This document shows, piece by piece, positions 11,013 through 20,441 of a stretch of DNA of 64,000 nucleotides (its first letter is position 1; each line of letters opens with the position of its first letter). A model generated the notes under the pieces. That model was not told the origin of the DNA, ran no database searches, and worked only from the letters and a program-made list of their open reading frames with translations. The stretch is taken from contig CAUTZA010000002.1 in assembly GCA_963542845.1 (NCBI GenBank), positions 1 to 64,000 on the forward strand, written 5' to 3'. A program made the position numbers and the translations under genes. This DNA comes from JABCPO02 sp963542845 (GTDB taxonomy: Bacteria; Bacillota; Clostridia; TANB77; CAG-508).

Positions 11013-11546
11013 CTAAAAATATTTTGTTATTATATTTTTATTCTTATACTCTTTTCCTATATATGTTCCTATTTCTTTAAATACTGGGTATATAACTATT
11101 GTTATAAGTGTTAAAAATACTATTTCTTTAAGTGTAATAGTTAAAATATTAACATAATTTATTGTATTGTTATATATAGCATATCTAATTATTATATATA
11201 TAAACATATAGCTAAAATATAGTACTATTTGTTTTAAAACTGTATTTATTAATTTTTCCTCATATAATATTTTATTTACTTTTTTTAATGCCAAAAATGA
11301 TAGTACTGTACTTATTATTATATTACCGAAATTAGATCCTATTGTAATATCTTGTATGAATGCTAGTATTGATACGATTATAATCCCGTTAGGAGTATCT
11401 AAATATATTCCTATAAAAAGTATCATAATATAGTACAATGATATATTTATTCCAAGTATATCAAGTTTAAATATATATTTATCTATCATCAACATAAAAA
11501 ACATTGTAACTAAAATACATATATTTATTATATATTTTTTCAACAT
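11013..11546 (-). CDS. mreD: rod shape-determining protein MreD
   Basis: A 177-residue, almost wholly hydrophobic protein with five or six predicted membrane helices. Its position between mreC and PBP2 is typical of MreD, the integral membrane partner of the elongasome. Primary sequence conservation of MreD is low, so the call rests mainly on size, topology and position. The start ATG overlies no neighbour; mreC ends 7 bases upstream, so one operon is expected. Two out-of-frame CGG triplets (TTC|GGT, AAC|GGG) do not disturb the frame. mreB is not in this window. Confidence 0.85.
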   Translation of the reverse strand: MLKKYIINICILVTMFFMLMIDKYIFKLDILGINISLYYIMILFIGIYLDTPNGIIIVSILAFIQDITIGSNFGNIIISTVLSFLALKKVNKILYEEKLINTVLKQIVLYFSYMFIYIIIRYAIYNNTINYVNILTITLKEIVFLTLITIVIYPVFKEIGTYIGKEYKNKNIITKYF

Positions 11547-11553
11547 TCTCTTA

Positions 11554-12366
11554 TTATTCCTTATTCTTTAATACCATTATATTTTTAACTTCCTTCAATT
11601 TTCCTGGAAGTTCAACTTTTGCATATGTATCTATCTTATTTGGAGGTACAACAACTTCTGATACTCTCCCTACATATATGCCTTTTGGTAGAACATCACT
11701 TTCTCCTGATGTAATTACATCCATTCCTTTTACTATTTTTACGCTTTCATCAATTCTTGTAACTTTCGGAATGTTTTCCTCATTACCTTCAAGTATCATA
11801 CTTTGTGGTACTGTTCCTACTTGTACTGATATTTTACTTGTTGTGTCTATTATTCTTTTTACTAGAGATGTATTTTCATTTACATTTATAACCTTTCCAT
11901 ATAATCCATTTGTATGCACAACCGCCATTCCTTCTTTTATTCCTTGACTTTTTCCCACATTTATAGTTACAACGTCTTCTAAGTTATTCTTACTTTCTTC
12001 AACAATTTTTCCCATCACTCCATCTATAGAGGTATATCTATTCTTTAAATTTAACATTTCAGTAAGTTCTGAAATCTTAGAATTTAAAATTTCTATTTGT
12101 CTCAACTCTAATTTTTTCTTTTCCAATTCCTCTTGTTGTTCTTTAATTCTGTTTTTTAATTCTTGGTATTTTATACCATCAATCTCTGCAAGTTGCTCAT
12201 TTTCTTTGTATATTTTATAATTAACAAACGGTTTTGTAATACTTTTACCTATATATTCAAAAAAACTCAATTTTTCTCTATCCATATTTGCAAGTATAAT
12301 AATCACCAACAATATTGCTAATACTACCAAACTAATTATTATGTTTATTTTTTTACTATTTTTCAT
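11554..12366 (-). CDS. mreC: rod shape-determining protein MreC
   Basis: A 270-residue protein with one N-terminal membrane helix (about 9-27), a coiled coil rich in E, K, L and Q (about 55-105), then the two beta domains of MreC. The conserved TNGLYGKV and ITSGESDVLPKGIYVG stretches are visible. MreC is the extracytoplasmic scaffold that activates PBP2, encoded two genes downstream in the same direction. No in-frame CGG and no frameshift are present. Confidence 0.92.
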   Translation of the reverse strand: MKNSKKINIIISLVVLAILLVIIILANMDREKLSFFEYIGKSITKPFVNYKIYKENEQLAEIDGIKYQELKNRIKEQQEELEKKKLELRQIEILNSKISELTEMLNLKNRYTSIDGVMGKIVEESKNNLEDVVTINVGKSQGIKEGMAVVHTNGLYGKVINVNENTSLVKRIIDTTSKISVQVGTVPQSMILEGNEENIPKVTRIDESVKIVKGMDVITSGESDVLPKGIYVGRVSEVVVPPNKIDTYAKVELPGKLKEVKNIMVLKNKE

Positions 12367-12380
12367 ATTCCCCCATCAAA

Positions 12381-13053
12381 CTATATCATGCCTATAATGC
12401 TTCGATACTCGCCATCTCCTATTATCACATGATCTATTAATTCTATTCCTAAACTCTCTAGTATCCTTTTAATTTCTTCTGTAAACTTAAGATCATTAAT
12501 ACTCGGGGTTGTATCGCCGTGAAGGGTGATTATGTACAATTATTACTCGTACAGCGTAAGAAATAACAGCCGTTCTTGTTATATGTTCTATATCAATATC
12601 TACACTTGCTATTCCCGACTTTCCTGTTTTAATTTCATTTAATATATTATTTTTGGCATCTAAATATATTACATGCATTTCCTCTTCTTTTAGATATCTA
12701 AGTTTCGGTAAATACCTTTTTCCTACATCTTCTGTTGACGTAATCTTTTCCCTTTTCTTAACAAGGGGTACCTCTATTCTTTTTATTATTTCCCCTATTG
12801 CTCTTATCTGTATTGCTTTAACTTTTCCAATTCCTTCATACTGCATCAATTCTTCAATGCTCCTATAGAATATATCTCTAAATTTCAAATGTTTATCACT
12901 TAATATTTTTTGTGCAATTTCAATAGAATTACTTTTCTTATTCCCACTTCTTATAACTATTGCAAGCAATTCTGATTCTGTTAAAGCTTTTTCTCCATAT
13001 TTTTCAAACTTCTCATATGGCATATCACTTTTTGGTAATTCTTTTATTCTTAT
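12381..13053 (-). CDS. radC: RadC family JAB-domain protein, one +1 frameshift, probable AUA start
   Basis: RadC-type metalloprotease-fold protein: an N-terminal helix-hairpin-helix region, then a JAB1/MPN domain. The zinc motif reads HNHPSGDTTPS when CGG at 12517 is slipped to GGC (Gly179). Without the slip the protein ends seven codons later, inside the active site. Reading through gives 223 residues, the family size. Family-like N-terminal sequence (RIKELPKSDMPYEKF) continues upstream of the first ATG (13023) to ATA at 13053, which sits 5 bases after AAGGAGG; an ATT precedes it in frame. Initiation at AUA is therefore likely, with the ATG at 13023 as the alternative. The biological role of RadC is not settled. 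Confidence 0.88.
12517..12519 (-). other. CGG +1 frameshift site in radC
   Basis: Codons TCA CGG C; the slip gives GGC (Gly179) inside the HNHPSGD zinc motif. It is the only site with GGC as the restored glycine codon. Confidence 0.92.
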
Positions 13054-13173
13054 AATTTCCTCCTTTTAGAGAAAATCACCCCAATAATCCCAGTAATATT
13101 ATATAATTTTTTTTTAATAACATTAATCTTATTGTTATTTTATAATTTTATTATTCTGTTATTTTATTTTTTC

Positions 13174-13446
13174 TTAATATTTTTTACTCATCCATGAATA
13201 TACTAATATAGAAATTATCATTCCAATTATACTTGAAACTGTTATAGCTATAGTAAATCCAAATTCGATTTTTATAACATTTAAATTTAAACTAAGCGGT
13301 TTTGTAAAACCAAATTCATTCCCATAGTTAAGCCACCAAAGACTTGGAATTCCTTGTGCTAGCTTACCTATTAGTCCTCCTAAAACTATTCCAGTTAGTA
13401 ATATAATTATAAACGCCCATCTTTTTTCTGACACTTTCACCTTCAC
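13174..13446 (-). CDS. DUF4321 family small membrane protein
   Basis: A 90-residue protein with two hydrophobic segments (about 12-30 and 62-85) flanking the conserved middle LWWLNYGNEFGF, which matches the DUF4321 family often found beside mreC/radC in Clostridia. Function is unknown. It has its own short gap to radC, with an AT-rich spacer. Confidence 0.75.
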   Translation of the reverse strand: MKVKVSEKRWAFIIILLTGIVLGGLIGKLAQGIPSLWWLNYGNEFGFTKPLSLNLNVIKIEFGFTIAITVSSIIGMIISILVYSWMSKKY

Positions 13447-13578
13447 CTCTTCTTATGTATAATAATTTATAAAAATTATATATTTTTATGTGAATTTTTT
13501 CAATGATTTTTACATATTGTTTATTCAAAAATAATTTAAAATTTGCATTAGTTATTTTAATTCTTCGTTATTCTTTTA

Positions 13579-13607
13579 TTGACAAACCACTTCTCATTTG
13601 TTAATAT
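13579..13607 (+). promoter_or_regulatory. promoter of tRNA-Ser(GCU)
   Basis: TTGACA (13579-13584), a 17-base spacer and TAATAT (13602-13607), placed just before the tRNA. Confidence 0.75.
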
Positions 13608-13620
13608 ATGTAATGTAGAT

Positions 13621-13713
13621 GGAGAGTTACCCAAGAGGCTGAAGGGGCGGGTTTGCTAAACCTGTAGGGCGGAATTATCTGTCGCGAGGGTTCGAATCCC
13701 TCACTCTCCGCCA
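13621..13713 (+). tRNA. tRNA-Ser(GCU)
   Basis: Class II tRNA with acceptor GGAGAGT/ACTCTCC, anticodon loop TTGCTAA (anticodon GCT, decoding AGC/AGU), a long variable arm, T-loop TTCGAAT and an encoded CCA end. Confidence 0.95.
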
Positions 13714-13737
13714 ATATTAAAAAAACAAACATTAGAT

Positions 13738-13767
13738 AAACATAAGTACTTTGTATTTATGTTTTTT
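13738..13767 (+). terminator. terminator after tRNA-Ser
   Basis: Inverted repeat AAACATAA/TTATGTTT followed by a T run on the plus strand. Confidence 0.6.
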
Positions 13768-13793
13768 ATATTTATTAATCATATATTCTATAA

Positions 13794-13851
13794 AAAAGAA
13801 CATGTTTCTAATTTACAAAATTCATTTGTGTAGTTTAATACATGTTCTTTT
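13794..13851 (-). terminator. terminator after parB
   Basis: The 11-bp repeat AAAAGAACATG / CATGTTCTTTT flanks a long loop; it lies 25 bases past the parB stop. Confidence 0.6.
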
Positions 13852-13875
13852 CATTTTTATTTTTTATTTTATTAT

Positions 13876-14751
13876 CTATTTATCTAACAATTCTAACATT
13901 CTTTCTAATTCTTCATTCGAATTATATTTAAGAATTATTTGTCCTCTATTTATATTTTTAAGGCTAACTTTTATCTTTGCTTTTGCTCCAAAGTAATTTG
14001 TAAATCTTTCTTCAATAGATCTAAATTCATGTATATCAACTTTAGGAGTATTCTTTGCCACTTTTTTAGATAATTTTAATCTCTTTTTAGCTTCATCAAC
14101 AGAAAGTCCATCTTCTAATATATATAGTGCCATTTCATATTGCTTATCTTCATCTTCTATTTCTAACAGCATTTTACAGCCTGCTTCTGATAAGTTTTCC
14201 TTTCTTGCAAGTTCTAATACCTTATCACTTAAATTTAAGATTTCTAAAACTTCTATAATTGCTGCCTTTGTTTTACCAATTTTTTTTGCAAATTCTTCTG
14301 CTGAAAGATTGTAATTTTCCATTACCTCTTTATATCCTTGAGCTTTTTCTATTGCATTTAAATTTTCTCTTTGTACATTCTCGATTATAGATATATGTGT
14401 ATTTTCTTCCTCTTCATCTTCTCTTATTATTGCTGGTATTGTTTTAATTCCTGCAAGTTTTGATGCTCTCCATCTTCTCTCTCCTGCAATTATTTCATAA
14501 TATCCATCTTTTTTAGCTACGATTATAGGTTGTAATACCCCAAAAGTTTTAATTGATTCTGCAAGTTCTTCTAACTTTTGATAATTAAACTCTTTTCTTG
14601 CTTGTTTCTTATTTGGCTCTACTTCTATTACTTTTAATTCTACAATTTTATTCTTTACATCTTGAGTATTTAAATCTATCATTTCATTTTCTTCTACAAT
14701 TTCATCCGAAAATAATGCTGATATTCCTTTTCCTAGTCCTGTTCTTTTCAT
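13876..14751 (-). CDS. parB: chromosome partitioning protein ParB
   Basis: A 291-residue ParB/Spo0J-family CTPase and DNA-binding protein. It has the N-terminal ParB nuclease-fold domain with the GERRWRA box and the following ENVQRENLN stretch, a central helix-turn-helix, and a C-terminal dimerisation region. With ParA it loads at parS sites and guides origin segregation and SMC loading. I saw no TGTTTCACGTGAAACA-type parS in the window. It lies 30 bases after parA, so the two are co-transcribed. No in-frame CGG (one TCG|GAT out of frame). Confidence 0.95.
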   Translation of the reverse strand: MKRTGLGKGISALFSDEIVEENEMIDLNTQDVKNKIVELKVIEVEPNKKQARKEFNYQKLEELAESIKTFGVLQPIIVAKKDGYYEIIAGERRWRASKLAGIKTIPAIIREDEEEENTHISIIENVQRENLNAIEKAQGYKEVMENYNLSAEEFAKKIGKTKAAIIEVLEILNLSDKVLELARKENLSEAGCKMLLEIEDEDKQYEMALYILEDGLSVDEAKKRLKLSKKVAKNTPKVDIHEFRSIEERFTNYFGAKAKIKVSLKNINRGQIILKYNSNEELERMLELLDK

Positions 14752-14781
14752 TCATTTGCTCCTATTTGTATCTTTTGTGTG

Positions 14782-15552
14782 TTATTTTTTACTATTCTTT
14801 TCAACGATTTCTTCTCCAAGCTTTACATAAGCTCCTGCTCCTGATGACTTTGGATCATATTCTATTATAGACATTCCAAAACTTGGTGCTTCACTTACTT
14901 TAACATTTCTTGGTATAACTGTTTTAAATACATTATCTTTAAAGTAGTTTTGCACTTCTTTTACAACGCTATTTGAAAGATTTGTTACTGAGTGGTACAT
15001 TGTAAGTACTGCACCTTCTACTTGTAAATCTTTGTTTAAATGTTTCTTTACCAAGTTAATTGTGTTTGTTAATTGGCTTAATCCTTCTAATGCAAAATAT
15101 TCACACTGTATTGGTATTAATACTGAATTTGCAGCTGTAAGTGCATTTAATGTTATAAGTCCAAGTGATGGTGGGCAATCTATAAAAATGTAATCATAGT
15201 CATTTTGAACTTTTTCTAATTGATTTTTTAATCTTTGTTCTCTTGACATCATTGATACAAGTTCTACTTCTGCTCCTGCTAAATTAATATTTGATGGACA
15301 TAAATCCAATGTAGGTATTGCAGTCTTTCTTAAAGTTTCTTTTATGTCTACTTCATCATCTATTAATACATCATATAGTGATTTTTCTACTTTTTTAGTA
15401 ACACCTAAACTACTTGTTGCATTACCTTGTGGGTCTGAATCGATTATCATTACTCTTAAACCCTTTTCTGCTAGAACTGCACTTAAATTTACTGTAGTAG
15501 TAGTCTTACCTACTCCACCTTTTTGATTCGCTACTGCTATTATTTTTGCCAC
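14782..15552 (-). CDS. parA: chromosome partitioning ATPase ParA/Soj
   Basis: A 256-residue deviant Walker ATPase: KGGVGKTTT near the start, the DSDPQGNATSS box, and FIDCPPSLG as Walker B. I chose GTG at 15552 because it is 5 bases after AAGGAGG and gives the usual VAKIIAVANQKGG start; an ATG further upstream at 15606 adds residues unlike the family. It works with ParB. A promoter lies directly upstream, in the short gap to rsmG. Confidence 0.95.
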   Translation of the reverse strand: MAKIIAVANQKGGVGKTTTTVNLSAVLAEKGLRVMIIDSDPQGNATSSLGVTKKVEKSLYDVLIDDEVDIKETLRKTAIPTLDLCPSNINLAGAEVELVSMMSREQRLKNQLEKVQNDYDYIFIDCPPSLGLITLNALTAANSVLIPIQCEYFALEGLSQLTNTINLVKKHLNKDLQVEGAVLTMYHSVTNLSNSVVKEVQNYFKDNVFKTVIPRNVKVSEAPSFGMSIIEYDPKSSGAGAYVKLGEEIVEKNSKK

Positions 15553-15575
15553 AATATCCTCCTTAATAATACTAT

Positions 15576-15603
15576 AATATATTAAAATACATATTATAGT
15601 CAA
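15576..15603 (-). promoter_or_regulatory. promoter of parA-parB
   Basis: On the minus strand: TTGACT (15598-15603), a 16-base spacer and TATATT (15576-15581), about 25 bases before the GTG start. Confidence 0.6.
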
Positions 15604-15624
15604 CACTTTAATGATTATGTATTT

Positions 15625-16329
15625 CTATGATTTTTGCTTTGGTGTTTTACTTGGAAGTTTTACATCCAGCTTTTTATTTTTCTTTAAAATTATAATACTT
15701 CTATCTTCTCCAAATATATTGTAACTTTCATGTAATTCTTCCTTAAATCCAAACTTTTGAAGTATTTTTTTATCATATTCTTCTTTTTTTCCTCTCATCA
15801 AAATAGCATATTCTCCTACTTTAACAAATCCTGATGAATATTCTATAACATTTTCTATACTTGATACTGCTCTTGATACCACAAGCTCAAATTGTTCTCT
15901 ATATTTTTCATCATGTGCAACTAGTTCAGCTCGTGAATGTATTATTTTAATATTTTCTTTTTCCGCTATAATTTTAAGTTTTTTTAATGTCTTATCCATC
16001 CCATATGTATTTTTATTTTCTATATTCAAAAATATTTTAAGGATTATAAGTGGAAATCCTCCACCTGTACCTATATCTAATATATTAGAATATTTAATAT
16101 TATATTTTTTTATATATTTAACAATATACAATGAATCAATTATATGTTTTTTTATGAACATATGTTCATCTTTTATTGCTGTTAAATTTATATATTTATT
16201 TTTTTCTAAAATATAGTCCATGTAAAAAATAGCTTCTTCAATCATTTTATCTGTTATCTCAATATAGTTGCTTATTTCATACATTTCAATATATTTTAAA
16301 ATTAATTCTTTTTTTTCATTAAATTCCAT
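15625..16329 (-). CDS. rsmG: 16S rRNA (guanine527-N7)-methyltransferase
   Basis: A 234-residue SAM-dependent RsmG/GidB enzyme that methylates G527 of 16S rRNA. The SAM-binding loop DIGTGGGFPLIIL, the LTAIK motif upstream and the SRAVSS stretch are clear. It follows mnmG, as in most bacteria. One out-of-frame CGG (GCG|GAA). Confidence 0.93.
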   Translation of the reverse strand: MEFNEKKELILKYIEMYEISNYIEITDKMIEEAIFYMDYILEKNKYINLTAIKDEHMFIKKHIIDSLYIVKYIKKYNIKYSNILDIGTGGGFPLIILKIFLNIENKNTYGMDKTLKKLKIIAEKENIKIIHSRAELVAHDEKYREQFELVVSRAVSSIENVIEYSSGFVKVGEYAILMRGKKEEYDKKILQKFGFKEELHESYNIFGEDRSIIILKKNKKLDVKLPSKTPKQKS

Positions 16330-16388
16330 TAATTTTTCCCTTATACTTGTCTTTTATTTTATTTTACTATTTTATATTTTTATTTATC

Positions 16389-18305
16389 TTATTTTTTTAA
16401 TTTTCCATATGTTTCTAGATATAATAATAATACTGTTATATCTGCTGGAGAAACTCCTGATATCATACTTGCTTGTCTTATATTTACTGGTAAAAATTTC
16501 TTTAATTTTTCAAGTGCTTCTAATCTTAAGCCTTTTACTTCATCATAATTAAAGTCTGCTGGGATTTGCTTTTTTTCCATTTTTCTTATCTTTTCTATTT
16601 GTTTTTCTTGCATCGCTATATATCCTTCAAACTTTATCATTATCTCAACTTGTTTCTTTTCTAGCTTAGTAAGCTCTCTAGTTATTCCATATTCTTCCTT
16701 ATTACTTATTTCGTTTAGCTTTTCAATATTATCTATATCTTCATATTTCATCTCACTTCTTTTTAATAAGTCTATTAAAAATACTTTCCCTGGTAATATA
16801 GATAGTCCTTTTCCTTCCAAATATATATTTGTTTTTTCAACATCTGTTATCTTAGTTTCTCTTATTCTCTTAATTTCTTTTTCTATATTGTCCCATTTAT
16901 CTCTAAATTTCTTATATCTTGTATCTGTTATAAGTCCAATTGAATATCCTAATTCTGTCAATCTATAATCTGCATTATCTTGTCTTAAAAGTAATCTGTA
17001 TTCTGCTCTTGATGTCATCATTCTATATGGTTCTTGTGTGCTTTTAAGTACAATATCATCAATAAGGACCCCTATATATGCTTGATTTCTTGAAAGTACC
17101 ACTGGTTCTTTCCCCTGTATCTTTCTTGCCGCATTTATACCAGCTACTAATCCTTGTGCTGCTGCTTCTTCATATCCTGAAGTACCATTAATTTGTCCTG
17201 CTCCATATAACCCTTCTATTTTTTTGAGTTCCAATGTATTTTTTAGTTCAAATGCTTCAATTGAATCATATTCTATTGCATATGCAGGTCTTGTAAATTC
17301 GCAATTTTCTAAACCTTTTATTGTTCTATAAAATTTAAGTTGTAGCTCTTCTGGCATTGAAGAACTCATGCCTTGTATGTACATCTCATTTGTATTTAGT
17401 CCCATTGGCTCTATAAATATTTGGTGTCTTTCTTTATCGCTAAATCTTACCACCTTATCTTCTATTGATGGACAATATCTAGGTCCCTTACCTTCTATTT
17501 CTCCTCTAAACATCGGTGATAAATCCAGGTTTTCTTGTATCAATTTATGCGTATTTTCATTTGTATATGTCAAATAACAATTAACCTTATTTTCTATTTT
17601 CTTTTCTGTTTCAAAAGAAAAAGGTTCAATATCTTCATCATTTTCCTGTATTTCCATAACTGAAAAATCTATACTTCTCTTATTTACTCTTGCAGGTGTT
17701 CCTGTTTTAAATCTAATTGTATTTATTCCTAAATTTCTCACTATTTCTGATAACTTATTTGATGCTGCCACTCCATCTGGTCCTGAGTCTATAACAGTAT
17801 CTCCTACATATATTCTACCTTTCAAATATGTCCCAGTAGCTAAAATTATAGCTTTTACATTGTATTTTGCGCCAAGATTTGTCACAACAGCTTCTACCTT
17901 TTTTCCTTCTTTATCTAGTAAAATATCTACAATTTCTCCCTGCTTTAGATATAGGTTTTCTGTTTCCTCTAAAACGTTTTTCATATATTCTTGATATTTT
18001 TTTCTATCAATTTGTGCTCTTAAAGATTGCACTGCTGGGCCTTTTGAGCTGTTAAGCATTTTAATTGCAATTGCTGCATGATCTGCAGCTTTTCCCATTT
18101 CTCCACCAAGAGCATCTATTTCTTTTGCTAAATGTCCTTTTGAAGTTCCTCCTATTGTAGGATTACATGGCATATTGGCAATACATTCTAAACTTATACT
18201 AAATATTAGCGTTTTTGCTCCTAGTCTGGCTGATGCAAGTGCTGCTTCTATCCCTGCATGTCCTGCTCCTATAACCGCAACATCATAATCTCCTGCATTA
18301 TACAT
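16389..18305 (-). CDS. mnmG: tRNA uridine-5-carboxymethylaminomethyl synthase MnmG
   Basis: A 638-residue FAD protein: the dinucleotide fold VIGAGHAGIEAALASAR at the N-terminus, the conserved NPTIGG motif, and the GYEEAAAQG stretch. With MnmE it makes cmnm5U34 in tRNAs that read split codon boxes ending in purine, and so helps keep reading frame. That is notable here, since MnmEG loss raises frameshifting in other bacteria. The frame is intact; its CGG triplets are all GCG|G-type, out of frame. Confidence 0.97.
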   Translation of the reverse strand: MYNAGDYDVAVIGAGHAGIEAALASARLGAKTLIFSISLECIANMPCNPTIGGTSKGHLAKEIDALGGEMGKAADHAAIAIKMLNSSKGPAVQSLRAQIDRKKYQEYMKNVLEETENLYLKQGEIVDILLDKEGKKVEAVVTNLGAKYNVKAIILATGTYLKGRIYVGDTVIDSGPDGVAASNKLSEIVRNLGINTIRFKTGTPARVNKRSIDFSVMEIQENDEDIEPFSFETEKKIENKVNCYLTYTNENTHKLIQENLDLSPMFRGEIEGKGPRYCPSIEDKVVRFSDKERHQIFIEPMGLNTNEMYIQGMSSSMPEELQLKFYRTIKGLENCEFTRPAYAIEYDSIEAFELKNTLELKKIEGLYGAGQINGTSGYEEAAAQGLVAGINAARKIQGKEPVVLSRNQAYIGVLIDDIVLKSTQEPYRMMTSRAEYRLLLRQDNADYRLTELGYSIGLITDTRYKKFRDKWDNIEKEIKRIRETKITDVEKTNIYLEGKGLSILPGKVFLIDLLKRSEMKYEDIDNIEKLNEISNKEEYGITRELTKLEKKQVEIMIKFEGYIAMQEKQIEKIRKMEKKQIPADFNYDEVKGLRLEALEKLKKFLPVNIRQASMISGVSPADITVLLLYLETYGKLKK

Positions 18306-18345
18306 TATTATTTCCTTCTTTCTTTTTTATTTTTTTATTATCTTC

Positions 18346-19710
18346 TTATTTACCTAAACAGAAGTTTTTGAATATTTCATTTAAAACTTCTTCCTTAACA
18401 TTTTCACCTGTTAATTCATTTATTTTGTTTATAACATCTCTTATATTTTCAGATACCATATCTATTGGAATTAATTCTAAATCTTGAAGTACTTGTTCTA
18501 TCATCATTATTACATCTGTTATAACTCGTTTTTGTCTTTCATGAATTATAATTATATCGTTATTTTTATTTATCTTAAGTACTTCTGTTTTTTTAATAAT
18601 CCACTCTATAACATCTTCTGTTCCTTTTTTTTCAAGCATCGATGTAAAAATACAATCTTTTTCTAACTTTTCTATTTTATCCGGTATTTTCTTTTCTTCT
18701 ATCAAATCATACTTATTTAAAAGAACTAAACTTTCTTTTCGTTTAATGATTTCCATAATTTTTCTATCATTTTCATCAAACTTTTTAGATATATCAAATA
18801 TTGCAATTACTAAATCACTTTTATCCGCAAGCTCTATTGCTCTTTCAATACCAATTTTTTCTACCTTTTCATCTGTTTCTCTTATACCAGCAGTATCAAT
18901 AATCTTAATATTTATCCCATTTATATTTAAATCTTCTTCAATACTATCTCTTGTTGTACCTTCAATCTCTGTTACAATTGCTCTTTCTCTATTAAGTAAA
19001 TTATTTAAAAGTGAAGATTTCCCTGCATTTGGTCTTCCTATTATAGCAACCTTTATTCCTTCAGATATCTTACTTCCAACATCAAATGTTGCCTCGAATT
19101 TTTTAAGTTCTTTTAATATATTAGTAATTGTTTCTAATACTTCCTCTTTTTCCTTTTCATCTGTATCATATTCTGGATAATCAATATTAACTTCTAGATG
19201 CATCAATATATCCATAAGCTTTTCTTTAATATCCACAACCTTATTATACAATTTACCTTGTAATAATTCTCCAGATATTCTTAATTCTTCTTCACTTTTT
19301 GCATTAAGTATAGTTGCTATTGATTCTACTTGTGTTAAGTCTATTCTACCATTTAAAAATGCTCTTTTGGTAAATTCTCCTGGCTGTGCAAGTATTGCTC
19401 CTTTTTTAAGCACTAAGTTTAATATTTCTTTCATTACAATACTTCCACCATGAGTATTTATTTCTACCAAATCTTCTTTAGTATAGCTATTTGGTGATTT
19501 AAAAAATGAAACTAATACTTCATCTACCATTCTACTTTCATCATATATTTTTCCATAAATTATGGTATTTGGAACTATATCCTCTATTTTTTTAATCTTA
19601 TTACTTTGAAATATTTTTAACAATATTTCAAAGGCTTCTTTTCCTGTTATTCTTATTATCCCTATTCCACCAAGTCCTGGTGCTGTCGATATTGCTGCTA
19701 TTGTTTCCAT
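18346..19710 (-). CDS. mnmE: tRNA modification GTPase MnmE
   Basis: A 454-residue protein: an N-terminal formyl-THF-binding domain, a helical domain, an inserted G domain with GRPNAGKSS (P-loop), DTAGIRET and NKYD, and the C-terminal FCLGK, whose cysteine is the conserved one of the usual FCIGK. Partner of MnmG, encoded 40 bases downstream. Intact frame; CCG|GAT and GCG|GAT are out of frame. Confidence 0.97.
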   Translation of the reverse strand: METIAAISTAPGLGGIGIIRITGKEAFEILLKIFQSNKIKKIEDIVPNTIIYGKIYDESRMVDEVLVSFFKSPNSYTKEDLVEINTHGGSIVMKEILNLVLKKGAILAQPGEFTKRAFLNGRIDLTQVESIATILNAKSEEELRISGELLQGKLYNKVVDIKEKLMDILMHLEVNIDYPEYDTDEKEKEEVLETITNILKELKKFEATFDVGSKISEGIKVAIIGRPNAGKSSLLNNLLNRERAIVTEIEGTTRDSIEEDLNINGINIKIIDTAGIRETDEKVEKIGIERAIELADKSDLVIAIFDISKKFDENDRKIMEIIKRKESLVLLNKYDLIEEKKIPDKIEKLEKDCIFTSMLEKKGTEDVIEWIIKKTEVLKINKNNDIIIIHERQKRVITDVIMMIEQVLQDLELIPIDMVSENIRDVINKINELTGENVKEEVLNEIFKNFCLGK

Positions 19711-19767
19711 AATTCCCTCTCTTTACAATAAAATTAGCAAGACACCTATAGATGCCTTGCCAATCTA

Positions 19768-20439
19768 CTATTGTTCACCATTTTTAGGCTTTATAACTAT
19801 ATACCTATTCGGCTCTTTTCCTTCACTTTTAGTTTTTACATTTTCTTTTTGTAAATATGCATGTATTATTCTTCTTTGATATGAATTCATTGGTTTCAAT
19901 GCAAATGGCATACCATGTTTCATAACATGATTTAAGCCATGTTCCGCTTGTTTTATAAGTTTTCTTTCTCTAATCCCCTTATATTCTGCTATATCTGCAT
20001 ATACCTTAATATTTTTAAAGTTAACTATTATATTTTTTAAAAACTTTTGTAATTCTTCTAAAGTATGTCCTTCTCTTCCAATCCATTTTGGATTTTCATT
20101 TGACGTGATATTTACATAAAGTTTTCTTCCTGAAACCTTTATATCATACCTAAAGTCTGAATCTTTGTATATATTAACTAGCATTTCTAAAAAATCAACA
20201 ATCTTTTCCTTAGCATTTTTCACATCTTCTACTTTGAATCTGTTCTTATCTGCCTTTTCTTCATTTATTTGAACCTTAATTGTCGCTTTTTCCTTATCTA
20301 ATATACTAAACATAGTTTTATGTTTATTTTCTGTTTCAACTTCTTCAATTATTAAAGCTTCTTGATCTATTCCTAGTTCATTTTCTGCTTTTTTTATAGC
20401 TTCTTCTTTATTTATCCCTTTAAATTCATATATTTCCAT
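19768..20439 (-). CDS. jag: RNA-binding protein Jag/KhpB
   Basis: A 223-residue protein with the Jag N-terminal domain (1-50), a KH domain (about 85-150) and an R3H domain (about 155-220, with the NSYQRRIIHAYL signature). It lies immediately after yidC, the standard pairing. Implicated as an RNA chaperone in cell elongation and envelope control. Confidence 0.93.
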   Translation of the reverse strand: MEIYEFKGINKEEAIKKAENELGIDQEALIIEEVETENKHKTMFSILDKEKATIKVQINEEKADKNRFKVEDVKNAKEKIVDFLEMLVNIYKDSDFRYDIKVSGRKLYVNITSNENPKWIGREGHTLEELQKFLKNIIVNFKNIKVYADIAEYKGIRERKLIKQAEHGLNHVMKHGMPFALKPMNSYQRRIIHAYLQKENVKTKSEGKEPNRYIVIKPKNGEQ

Positions 20440-20441
20440 AT

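Noticed and set aside
13876..15603. parS sites near parAB
   Set aside because: I found no TGTTTCACGTGAAACA-like sequence.
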